Source: Paragonimus westermani
Taxonomy: Eukaryota; Platyhelminthes; Trematoda; Plagiorchiida; Troglotrematidae
Assembly (NCBI GenBank): GCA_008508345.1
Contig: QNGE01000410.1
Coordinates: 67,345-131,344, forward strand
DNA length: 64,000 nucleotides
Direction of reading: 5' to 3'
Shown here: positions 34,201 through 45,945 of the stretch, one piece after another
How positions within the stretch are numbered: the first letter of the stretch is position 1
How the letters are laid out: each line of letters begins with the position of its first letter
Notes under the pieces: model-generated
The model's database searches: none
Seen by the model: the letters and a program-made list of their open reading frames with translations, nothing else
Told to the model about the DNA's origin: nothing
Program-made: the position numbers and the translations under genes

Positions 34201-37200
34201 TGTTAATGCCTTGATGGCACTAAAGTGAGTGTACATGAGCGAAACCTAGAGACTCTGGCGACAGAAAACGCATATCTATTTTGAAATTGTGCAACCCCTG
34301 AAAAAATCGCACAACTAGAACATTTTAAAATACGATAATGTGGAACCGTTTCGTGTAAGTTGAAGTTGTCGGCCTATATCTTGCATACTCTAGAAAAGTA
34401 AATGTTGCTTTCTGCCTCTTCGATCTTTTAGACAACTGGTTACTACTCTATGTGCCTAAAACCTGTCGAGAACCAAACAGCGACAAAAATCCCGCAATCT
34501 TTTTAACGTTTAATTCACTTTTCGAACGTTCTCTTCCACCTAATTTTTTGTTGCGTGTGTGTTTCATGGTCATATATTGGCTCTGTCTGTTATCATACTT
34601 GTGCAAAACGTAACACTACTAATAAGGTGGCGGTCAAATCTATAATTTACATCACTCAGCCCAGCAGAGAAATAACATAAGTTCTAAACTGGAGATGTAT
34701 TTTGATGACATTTTGTCGGAAGCTGTTGTTCATCACTTCGTTTTCTTAGCAGAATATGACTGACTTTCTGTCTGCTGCGAACTCGATAAGTACGACTGTG
34801 TTTGTTTCCTACCCTAAGAACATGTTCACTACGGCATTTTCTGTACTCGGTGGGAGCCACCAGGCAATTTGTGTGGTCACGTATTATCAGTCGGGTTCCT
34901 CAGTCACCAAGCCAGATGTCATACGAGAATTTTTGTACTAGAATGATTAGGATGGTTCCAGACATCTGTTGGATTTTCATCGATCGGCACGAACGTTACC
35001 GGTTCTCACTGACTTCTGCCAGTTGGACACAGTCTGCCTTTTCCGATTCCTACTTGCATGTTTGCACTACACAACCGGTCTCGTTCTAGTCTGGACTCAT
35101 TAGCATTGTGTTGTACCGACAACCACAAAAGGGTGGTGTGAACCGTGCCATCCATTTAGGAATCCAGTGACCGCAGCCCAGCCGCCTGTCTCACGCATCA
35201 CTGGATGCCGATAATCTGTCAGGGGAAATGTGTTTTATCTGGTACACATTACCGACAATCAGACAATGCTTTCTGGTTGACTTACGGGAAATTCACCGTC
35301 GAAATAAACAAGGTGCCACCGGAGACTTGATGGTGGATTTCAGTTTGACGATGGCTGTATTTGCCGACACTAATGTGGCTTGGATTGCGCAAACAGTTTT
35401 TTTTCAAATGAATTCCTCTGTGACAATTCAGAGGCGTTATATCTCATTCAAGCGCGTACTCTGGACCTAAAAAGTTCACAGGCGTACGAGAATGAACAGA
35501 TGTACTAAAATCAAATCGTTTACAGGTAAGCCCTCTCGATAAATATATTATCACTTAATTCGTAGATCACAACCTCTTCTTGCAATTGGACTATTTTGAA
35601 GACAGCTATATACTTGTTCCAGTCTCCCAGCCAGTTCACAGCATTTTGGTCCAGTTGTCAACTGCCAAAATGTGCTGCTTGTTCACTGGCTGTTGCTTGT
35701 TTCAGCGTCTGCTGAGGTGAACGTGCTCTTTTCAAAATGGGTACATTCAGTAACTGGTGTGCTTTTCTCCTCGTCGATTACCGAAAACACATGGTTTCCA
35801 ATTTATTATTCCTATTACTATTGAAGAAAAATTACTGAATTACAAAATGAAAATTGGTTAACAGAATTCAAGATTGTCTCACTAGAACGCCACACGCTCG
35901 TAGATTACGCGGATTTTACCCTACGCTATATCCCATGATTGTTCGAGAATTCATACGGTGTCCACTGCCATGCAACATGTTGAGCCATATTTAGACGCAA
36001 CACTATCTTTGGGGCTGTCCAATACCGGTCTGCACGCGGACAGACGACTTTGAGATTGACCGATCAAACTACTTCTTCTATACCCACACCTGGGGATTAC
36101 GTAAACTAGTTTTGATGCTGCTGTCCAACTGTTGGAGTAAACGTGGTCACTTACAGCTCAGTCATTGCTGCCTTTGCTTAGGCACCTGAGGGTTGGTTGA
36201 AACAGAAACCCTCGTTGAACTTCACTACGTTTGCCTGTTGTGTCTTATTGCCGCCTCCGAGTTTGTACAAGTTGTTTGTTTTGCATGCAAGTTCACATCT
36301 GTTTTCCAAAGTGTTAGATTTGTCCATTGATGTTGTTCCAGACAAAATATACAATGTAGTAGCTCAAATAACCTGACAAGTAGCATGTACTGTCAGAACG
36401 GACCTGAGTTGTGAATCTATAAGTGCAGTGGCAGTTATATTTAAAATGAACCTTTAACATGGGCCGTTGGCATTCGCGTAAATAGAGCTGCAGTAATACT
36501 TTGGTTATTTCTGCCGACTTTGTTCAATCACAGTGGAACAGTGAGAAATCACACGTTTAAAACAGCCTTGAGTAAGAAATTTGTAAACATGTTTACAGGT
36601 GAACTTTTGTTTCAGGCTGACTGGCTTCTGCAGACCACGTGAAACGTTTGCAATTTTATGAGCGGTTAAAGTGTGCAAGACGTGATTTACTATCGAGTTT
36701 GAGGGCAGTGGGTCAACTGAACACTAACAACATTCAAAGCCGTGATTGAATTGACGAAAGTCGGCAATTGTGAACGTGGAAAAGCAGGACAAAAATAAGG
36801 TTGATGTTATTAGTTGGATAAAATCGTCAGCGGGTCAATTTCTGTCTATATTATGGAGTGATATTTCTGTTTCGGTGTGTTCTTTCGATCGCCTTGTACT
36901 AGCGCATTCGGTCCTCGCACTTTAGACAGCCTCTTCTAACAAGCATTCCTGCGCCCAGTTAAACCTCCATTTAGTTGTATCAACACGTTTCGGAGCTGTT
37001 GAATCACCTATATCCAACGCGTAACCAGCTGTTGCGGGTTTCTTAGTCAACCTGATATTCAATTTGATTTTGAAATAGTTCCGGTGTCCTTCCTCAATTT
37101 TCGTTTGTGTTAATTTCGAGTTTTTGCAAGGGCTGTCCAATTTTAGCTCGCGGATAATCTTTTAGTTTTGAATTCTAATTACTTAGTTACTAGCCGTTTT

Positions 37201-40023
37201 TACCGTTAGCGGGTTCTGCAAATACTTCACGATTGAAATACAGTCAGTTCTGATATCCATTTTCTTAGAATCTTTAGGAGAGCTTTAGACACCCTCTGGT
37301 TGCGTAAACTAATAACTGGGCTTTTCAGTACCCTCTTGACCTAAGCACCTTTGGTAATTGTATTTTAGGGAACTTTCGGGTGAAGTCTTTTTTCACTGTT
37401 GTAACTGCTACCCTCTATGTGTGTTAATCCCCCATCTCCTTCGTTATTGCATGGACGTGGCATTTCGTGGAACACACAGTCTACTCGAGTGGTAGACAAT
37501 CATTCAGGACGAGGGGACGTGTAATTGAGGCTATTTTTCCCGATCTGGGCTTTACCATAAGAGGTGCTGTTTGGGTGCCGCTTTACCCTGCGGACTGGAC
37601 AATCCAGAAGTGTTATCTGACTAGCGTTGTATCCATTCTCATGATTTGTTTTACTGTGGAATTGGAAAAATGCATAATCTTGTCCTTTTTATTGTGAATG
37701 TATCATCCACACGGCAGCATCAAACCATACCGGTTTGAATCCTTGTTATTCGGGGTTTTTCATTTTCTAACGTTTAAGATGCAGTGAATGTATGTCTGGG
37801 ATACACAGTCAGCATGGAAATTGATGTACCTTTGTCGTCTTAGGATGTTTAACTTCCCCACCCGATTACAAGCTTGACTGTTTGAAGTTTCCGCGAACTC
37901 TTTAGTTTGCGTAACGAACTGAGGTTGGTTTTCCTATACACAGCCTGTTTTTATTGGCTTATCATTTACTTCCGCTCAATATTTCGACCATTTCACCTTT
38001 TGTGAGATTTCCAATAGTGTTCCGCCCTGCATTCTGTTGAAAGTGTCCAATATCTCGTTTGGGCTACACTACTTGGAAACCTAACGTTTCCGTCGGTTAT
38101 ATTTTTTTCACTGTCACTGGTTAGGGGCTCAGAGACACGAATCTTTATTTCTAGATTCGCTGTCACGTACGACACGAAATCTTAATTAGTGGCGCTTGGA
38201 TGGAGATGCTATTTTTTAAACATGGTGAATCATTTTTGTCTTCACTCGCTGCTTGACGCGTAGCACTAAATCCACTCCAGTGCTTGACCTCGTGTTACAG
38301 TGTACCTACAGAGTGTTTCCCAGTTCACAAACTAAACACTTTATCACAAAAATGTTTGTCTGCTATCATTATGAGCTTTCACCTCACAGGGCGCACGAAT
38401 TTTCACTAAGAGAAAACTCATAATACAGGCATGAAAAAGTGCTGGGATGGTTGATGCACCCATATATGACTTATTTGGCATACGTCGTCTAACTTGATGG
38501 TAACACTAAAGTACTGAGATAAAGTGACGTTGAAATCACCTCCCGAAATTAATTGGACGGAAAGAATTGAACTAAGGTCGACCGCTTGCCATGCCGATAC
38601 TTTTGATAGATCCATAGATATTTTGTAAAAATTGGTGTAATCGAGAGGATAAAAATGGGTACGTAGTGAAAATTTAAATCTCGATTACATTCCTGAGCAG
38701 TTTGCGGCAATAAGAATTTGTCACTTCTTGTATTGCTTGTGCGTCGTATATTCCACCTTTAATGCCCTTTGGGTACGTGTTACGTTCTTGGCCTCAAAAG
38801 CCAGGCAACATGTATACTGTATACACCCGATCAAGAAATGTATAGAGGCGGTAACGATTGCACGACCAGCACGGATAAGACATCAACTCTACAGGAATGC
38901 TACCTTATTCGCCAAAGTGGCATTTGTTAAATATCGATGAGTCCTGGATTAATCAATTTTTACTCAACTTGCGGTATGGGTTAGCCGAACGTTTCTAGTA
39001 CACAGTACTCAGATTAACTGACACGATGCCACCGGGTGCATTCCCACGTTATGGTTTGCAACATGGCTTTCCACTTGAGGGTTAGTTGCGAGATAAGCGG
39101 AGTTTGAGTGACTCACGCGTAGCGGCGGGCACTAGGCTGGACATAATTTCAAAATAGGTGAAAGGAAACAATCCCAACATTAATTTCTTCGGATGACTTT
39201 CCTGCTTTCTTCATCAGCAATGCAGGGCTGGTTTTTTTGTTGGCACTTCCCTAACGATAAGTGTGTACATTCCCAGTGGTCATGTGCATACTTTGATTAC
39301 CCCGTTTCTGACGATGGTCTTGATTTTTAGCGCCAGAGGCTTTCTTTTTGATTCGCACCATATTACTGTTTAAGGGCATTATGCACTATGCAACCCACAT
39401 CTCTCAGTTGCGATTTCACGCCTTGTAGACCGCAGACAAATTCTCTGTGGTCGACACGATGTCAGTTACTGATTCGGCTGTTCATCTTTGGTTCGTTCCT
39501 CATGTCTACCATGCCACTTTGCCCATTCGCCCGTTCAGCCTTGCCGCTTCGATACATCGTCCACTGGAAATGTTTTACTTCAAATGCGTAGTTCGTGATC
39601 CATCAGTTTGACCTTTGACATACCGTAGTCCACCTCGGTGTGTTTCGTCGCCGTCTGGACACCTTTTAAAGTGCACTGCCGTTAGTTTCGTTTTTAAGGT
39701 TGAATTGTACTAACAGGACTACAGCGCATTGGTTACCATGACCGTTTACTGAAAGTGGACCAATAGATCCACCGACCAGATTTCCCTGACCTCAGAGACA
39801 GGTAGTGAATTGAAAGTCTGTCAGTTGTGCCCGTCGCTGCTTTTCAGTAAATGACAACAGTTGATGGCAGGTACGTAAGTGTTCTGTTATATTCGGCCAG
39901 TGTGCTGGTTGATTCATTTGGTCCATAATATTTATATCCGTCGTGTGCCATTTTATAGGAATTTGTCACCAGTTTCCTCCACATAGGAGTGAAGCTTTCA
40001 TAGTCGTGTCGTCACCTTAATGC
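31291..40023. other. Long AT-rich stretch, no supported gene
   Basis: Nearly 9 kb without a protein family, tRNA or retroelement block that I can recognise. All open frames are under 100 codons and typical of chance in such composition (for example 31647-31940). It could be intronic or intergenic. Confidence 0.45.
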
Positions 40024-40710
40024 TCACGCACTGTTAAGACCAACTTTACTCCACTGGAATACGACTAATTTGAGATCTTTCTCATTATCTTTGTCTGCAG
40101 TCTCACGCTTTTCTAAGGGGTGAATAACCTTCCGGAGAACCTTATCTTGGTGCATTGAAAACATTAGTACTCGAAGTCCATGTCCATTACTAAGCTGTGA
40201 ACTCAAAATGTGCTGTGAGAATTTTTTCATTTGCAAACGGTGGAAGAAGAAATTCAGCGACGCAGTTTCTAGACCGAGGCATGTGGTTGATCTTGAAATC
40301 ATATTTCTGTAGGCACCCGTTGTTGTATGTCCGTTTTTTGTTGCACCCGTGTACCCCGCTCAAACCAGAGACGGTCTCTGCGTGCACATGGAATATGGAG
40401 CCAGGAACTTTCTAATTGTTACTATTTCCACTGATGTTGGCCAGATTTCATATTGACTGGTCTTGTGCTCCAGAACTACCATCGATGTCCGTCCGAGTTT
40501 TAACTCATCAGTGCTGCTCCATAGCCTAGAGTCCTGAATTGGCTTCAAGAATGCATCTAGATATACGGCGTATTCTAATTCCGTGTTACTATCCAGTAAT
40601 TTTATTGGCTGAAACATCAGGCGTCGAAACATGAACGGTGCTCCTGATAAATCGAGCTGTGCTGTTTTCATCCACCGAGAATTTTGTTTTGTCATAGGTT
40701 TAATTGCCAT
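40024..40710 (-). pseudogene. Ty3/gypsy-like RT thumb to RNase H fragment
   Basis: On the minus strand the frame 40360-40710 reads MTKQNSRWMKTAQLDLSGAP, then RRLMFQPIKLLDSNTEL and AVYLDA. This follows the gypsy pattern LTKK---W-W----Q-AF--LK--L---PIL---D-----(D)A at the RT-RNase H junction. VVLEHKTSQYE resembles (V)-AY-SR-LS--E. In the shifted frame 40190-40387, CLQKYDFKINHMPRSRNCVA matches the RNase H end block LQ-YDF-I-HRPG---NADAL. Frameshifted and partial. Assignment rests on spaced motifs only. Confidence 0.48.
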
Positions 40711-42599
40711 CTGCTAGTGTCCGGAGCGTGAGTTCAACAATGAACAACTTTTCGGTTCGCAAATTATGGCAAATGTCAGCAACAAACGATACTGACACAA
40801 CTGGGTTCTCTGTTACACGTTAGGTCTTCGAAAACACAAATCGAAATTTCCGTTTGGATTTCATCACTCGGGGGACAGACGAGTCGTTTGAGTTAGTGGT
40901 TTCTTAGACAATTCCTTTTTCAGCGTGTTCTTTGTTTTCTCCTTCAGTTCCTCTTCGTGATCAGTCCGTACACTGCAGATCTCTTGCGGACGGATTGTCC
41001 AGACTACTGTCTGTTCATTTACAATCCAGTTCCAGAAACCACACGGATCATCGTTGTCAGCGTACTTTTCGACAGCGGACCAAAGTCAGAGAATTACGTA
41101 AATGTTACAAATAGAAAATCTCTAAGTAAAACCTGTCCTGTTTCTGGCTACACAATAAAACGATGCCTCAAGATGTGGCTGCCAGCATGAGCTCCGCATT
41201 CTTTAACGCTGTCAACTAACAGGTTGCGAACTCCAAAAGTTTTCGTCCTCATTGATGTTGACCACACTGTCTTCCTTTTTCTCCCAGAAACCAGAGGACT
41301 AACCGCTTTCTTGTCCTTCAAACATTTTTCGCTCGTCACGTAAGTCCCAACAGGTGCGCGAACTTTCCCCATTACTAGATGCTCAACCCGGCAAAAAGAG
41401 GAATCAAGGAGCAAAATGTTTTTTCTTTGTGAATCGTCGGTCGGCACACACACACTCTCTCTCTGATACCGTCCTTGTATATCGTACGCCGGGCAACGGT
41501 CTTGCTTGTCGTTTTTTCTATGTCGTCAGTTCGGACACATATAGTGCCAGCTAGTTCATCGCCTTCTGTTTGGATAGATTGTCGAAAACACCCGCTAGCC
41601 CTCCCAACGCGGCAGTGCACTCCAGCTTCACGGAGTCTCTTCGGTCTTTTTCCAACCCTGCTATTTGTCGGTGCCGTCGAAACATTCGACTTCCCACGGT
41701 CATCCTGTCTCCGACCGCCTCGGCCACCTAGTGCAGGCTCTCAAAGAATGTCTGAGGAACCAATTATTCAAGTAGCTGCGGCCGGAAGATCTTTCTTCTT
41801 CTGTTCTTCACAGAATTACCGGTTGGACCTCGGAAAGGCGGTTGGAATGGGAAGTTGTCCACTGCTAAACAACCCTAACAAAATAGGCAAAAGCGTGAGA
41901 AACGTAAAGACGACTTTACTTAGCCAAGGTGTTTTTTCGTCCTTTGCCGATGGAACAGCGTCAGTTTCTCCGTCAGCACTTCGCACAAAATACATACCTG
42001 CGTTTTCAATCTCCGCTTCTGTCTGTTGGTGTTTCTGTAGTTGATAGTCGTCAGTAGTTTGGGCGCTTGGGTCACTGTTGTTTAGTTGCACCGAATCAAT
42101 CAGTTTCAATGCATTTTATACCAGTAGAGCCAAAGCGTGGCCGATTGCGGCTTATCATTTGAGTCTGTTGTAAAATACTAAAAGACTGTGGCTGTACTAC
42201 AACTTGGTGCATGGTATTCTGCCTTAAGTAGGTTTACATTCTTTAGTACAAGCAAATGAGCTCCCAGCAGCGTGTCATCTGTCTGGATCTTTGCCTCTCT
42301 AGCATGAGGGTACCTTTGATTTTCACCGGTTATAGAGAAACCCCTGAGAAGACGTACGAATCACTATGTTGGTCGTTGACTTCAAGGGGTACGAAAATTA
42401 CATTGAGCCCCATGAATGGCTGGACATCGTTCGGAAGTGCGTTTTACTCACTGACCTCCGATAAATGGAGGTAGGTGTCAACATTCATTGTTCGACTTAC
42501 TGGACTGGTTCCACCAAAACCTCTTGTACATGACGGCTAACCATGTGGCTCATGGGGTAGGGATTAACATCAACTATTTCTGCTTCACAAGCGATGTGC
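40711..42599 (-). other. Probable decayed gypsy interior, unresolved
   Basis: Lies between a gypsy-like RNase H fragment and a gag-like frame, in the order expected for a minus-strand element. Minus-strand open frames at 41148-41453, 41375-41620 and 41816-42109 show no protease or RT motif that I can defend. The plus-strand frame 41475-42044 (189 codons) overlaps them antisense. Confidence 0.25.
41445..41464. repeat. CA/CT dinucleotide microsatellite
   Basis: A short CA run passes directly into a CT run, a compound microsatellite of about 20 bases. Confidence 0.85.
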
Positions 42600-42863
42600 T
42601 CAAAATACGGCTCTGAGAGATGAACCTAAAAATGTAAGGCCTTCGTCTACCTGGCTCATATGATGTGTAGAGATCGCGTTTGTGAAGTGTGATGAGGTTA
42701 GCACGAACCTAACTAGCTCTCGGTAATGCAAAGCACGCTCTAGCTGGCTAAACCAGTTAGTGGAGTAGATCGTCACAAAGACCACACTCTCAGTTGGAGC
42801 ATGGCGCAAACGACAGATTTGAACACTGACAACTTCCATTTTTATAATCATCGTGCTACTCAC
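42600..42863 (-). pseudogene. Possible gypsy gag fragment
   Basis: The minus-strand frame contains NWFSQLERALHYRELVRF followed by SSHFTNAISTHHMSQVDE. The pattern WF-Q-E--F-----------F--(A/V)--L------V-D- occurs in gag of some flatworm gypsy elements. It lies upstream of the RNase H fragment on the same strand, as gag should. Weak on its own. Confidence 0.3.
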
Positions 42864-45173
42864 GACTGGGGAGCGCCTGCAGAAATTTCACACACCCCGG
42901 CTTTGTGAAGGGTAATTATGCAACAAATCCAACCAAAATATTCCCCAGCTTTTCAGAAATGGCACGGACAACAAATATTCATAGATAGAGTATTAGAACA
43001 AACCTTGTACGTCGGTTATTCGCATCGCGTGTTCAGGATGTTTTGTGACAGAAATTCACATTGATGATACGACCAAACATTCGTCTTTCAAGGTATACGA
43101 CAAGCCGTCTCATCACAGTGTAGGAAACCCCTGTTGAATCCGTCAGGCGAACGTAGTTGAGTTACACAATCAGGAAGTTCAAATGTAAATATCTGTACCT
43201 TGGTTACTTATAATCGATCATGACTGACCTGAGACAAATCTAGATAACCAGTGATACTTGAGGGTCGTAAAAAGCTGAAAATCCAGGCCTTGTGGTCAGA
43301 CAGATTCTGTTTCAGTGACAAGAGAAGGAGGCTGAATCAATGACATGGACAAGTGAATGATCGCTTCGCTCAAACTGGCTTGACTGATCGAATAGATTGC
43401 AGAGGAGCGAGTCACCCACAGTAAGCAAATATCAGGCAGTAGTTACAACTCAACATGATGTTAGCGGTGTTCTGTGTACCTTCATGAAAATTTAAATTAC
43501 CACCTAATGTTGTATACTAAGCTTAGCTCAATTGCCCAGACTGGTTCCAAAGATCGTAAACAAAAGATCTGATTGCTGTTCGTTCTTGTGTTTTGCGCCG
43601 GTGACACATCGTCTGTTTACACATGTAGGTGCTGTGTCTCCAGATATTCTGCATACAATCTGTGCGCAAGGTGGGTGTGCAGAATCGGGATCATAAATAT
43701 ATATGGCGCAATTCATGGATCGACAGGCGAAGCCAAGTCAACAGCCACGCCGTGACTCCACAAGTGGTTCATACCAATGAGGATTTCTGACGAACCCAAG
43801 GAACAGTATAAAGCCTGCTTACGTTGCCTTCGTTGAATGTATCAGGCAAAATTGTCGCCTTTTGGAGAACGGCAAGCATTACACTAGTGTTCTATAAAGG
43901 ACGCCCAGTTTTTGCCATATCTCATACACGTCTGTGGTGTTGAAAGTTTTGGAAAATTCGTTGTTGATATAATCAAAGACCAGGCAAATACAACAAATTC
44001 CAGCCATCTTGCATGTTGCCGCCAATGCTCAACTATTGATGCCTTCGCTAGTCTATATCATTTCATCCTGTCATCATTCGATAATAACCAAGAGCCGTTT
44101 GCATATATTTTTTGACCACGGAGCTGCGTTCGGAACTGTTGATCTAGCCAGGTTAATTCACGTTCTCCAACAGTTTGAAGTTCAAAATTCAACTGTCGAA
44201 ATTTCACGCGATTAATTAAACAATCGACATCAAGTTACTCACTTCGTTTGCCAAGTCCCATCACTGCCCATCACAGGCTCTGGTATTCTACAGGGTGCAA
44301 TATTATCCGTCTCTTATTTGCACTTTATATTGCATCCATGCCAATAGAAATAGCACGTTTGCATTCAATTGTGCACATGAGGTTACACTGGAAATCAAAC
44401 GTCCAATTGGATTTTCGCGTTGCAATTTGGTCAGAGTCCCGTAGTCTGTCAGTTAACACACCTAAATGTGTTGACATTACATTTTGTCTATGAAAGTAAA
44501 CGATTATTTGAAACTTTCTGATGCATACCCCATTCTTCATGTAAACACTACATCCATACCTAACCTTTTTTCTGTTATATATGTAAACATCATTTTGTGT
44601 AATAACATGACACGGTCACCTCGTGTTATTAATGTTTTCACCGGATTTCGAAAACTCCCGTCTTATTTCCAGCGCTTCGATCCTGTTCCTACTTCCCACC
44701 ACTGGGTTTGTCGATTTTTGAAAACTTTTGTGTCCCCCCCCACCGGAAGCGTTGTTCACGTGTTGTCTTCTCTGGTATGTTGTCGAAGGGCAGTATTTTC
44801 TGCCACTTCCCTAGAACATCTCTCTCGTTGTAGTTGCATTCCTCACAACCAGTTTATTGTTTTATTGTTTCCTACCAGTTCACCATATGCGGACATCAAC
44901 AAAAATCCTGTCTGACCCAATCTACCCCTAGATTTTGTTTTATCTTAATGCATTTCTACATTTTCTACCACATCCCATTATAACGATTTACTTGCATACT
45001 GCCAGACTCACTATTCTTCCGTTATTCTTCATTTACTTCGCTTTCTACAAAAACTCAATCTTCTTATTATTGAATTAACATCGGAACCAAATCAATAATG
45101 GATTTCCACAATGATGCAAACTTCGGAAGTTTATCTTACTTTCTCGAGTTTCATTCTTATACACAATTGTCCT
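42864..45173. other. Unassigned DNA
   Basis: No supported gene. The plus-strand frame 44484-44915 (143 codons) is long, but its composition is ordinary and no motif is visible. A run of nine C residues lies near 44736. Confidence 0.4.
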
Positions 45174-45945
45174 TCATGTGATGACGATCTGAGCATGTGA
45201 AAGTTGAAATTCCACTTCTCTTGGTGCATAAAGCGTTCTACTGGCCTCATTAGATATGTTATTGCTACCACATAGTTTCCGACAAGAATAGGAACCTTCC
45301 TCTAGAACCAAGAATTTCGTCACAAAAAATTCTACTAACTTAAAAAAGGCAGAAACAAGAACGCTGCTCAGGTTTGCTACCGGATATTGGAACACGTACG
45401 CTACTAGAGAACAGTCTTGTCCTATTTCTAATGAAGACTTTGAAACCCGCGTACATAGATGGTTTTACCTGCAACTTGTTGCCTTCATTCTTTTCATCGG
45501 CGAGTACATCTTCCAAATGGGAGGGGTTTGTGAACTTACGGCCCCGATTATCAGCTTGACCCAAATACTTCTCAACATGCTTGTTTGAACTGAAATTTAG
45601 TAGTCAGGGTGACAAGCTTGAACTGCCTTTCATCGTCGGTTTATAACTATTAAGGTCTAATGTGTAAAATTTGTGTGTTCTGATGTCAGGTTAAGAAGTC
45701 CAAAGGGGTTTCTGTGTATTTCAACTGCAGGTGAGTTCACGATGTTAATATACACATGGGTGAACTGACAAGTATTGAGACTAGTTGGCTCATCGGAAAT
45801 AAGCGGCCACGAACTCTTCGGCTGCAAGAAGTGGATGAATCTACTTCGTCTGCATCGCTTGCAGAGCCAACTAGCACTAACTACAATAGGGTTGCTCATC
45901 TGGTCCCGCCCAGGTGAATATGCGAAATGGTAGGTGTATATCAAA
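45174..45945 (-). pseudogene. Ty3/gypsy-like integrase fragment
   Basis: The minus-strand frame 45657-45944 contains WLCKRCRRSRFIHFL, resembling the C--CQ-SK---H zinc-finger end, and then CQFTHVYINIVNSPA, resembling RF-HVH-DIVGPLP at the first catalytic Asp. About 70 codons on, in another frame near 45530-45560, ADNRGRKFTN resembles the TDRGRQF(T/E)S block at the second catalytic Asp. The order and spacing fit an integrase core, though in the first block the Asp is replaced by Asn. It cannot be the downstream part of the element at 40-43 kb, because integrase lies after RNase H in gypsy pol and here it is on the wrong side. Confidence 0.45.

Noticed and set aside
41475..42044. 189-codon plus-strand open frame
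   Set aside because: Overlapped by open minus-strand frames in a probable decayed gypsy region. Serine/proline-rich composition and no recognised domain, so I could not support it as a gene.
44484..44915. 143-codon plus-strand open frame
   Set aside because: No motif, no splice partner and no conserved look; likely chance, although its length is notable.
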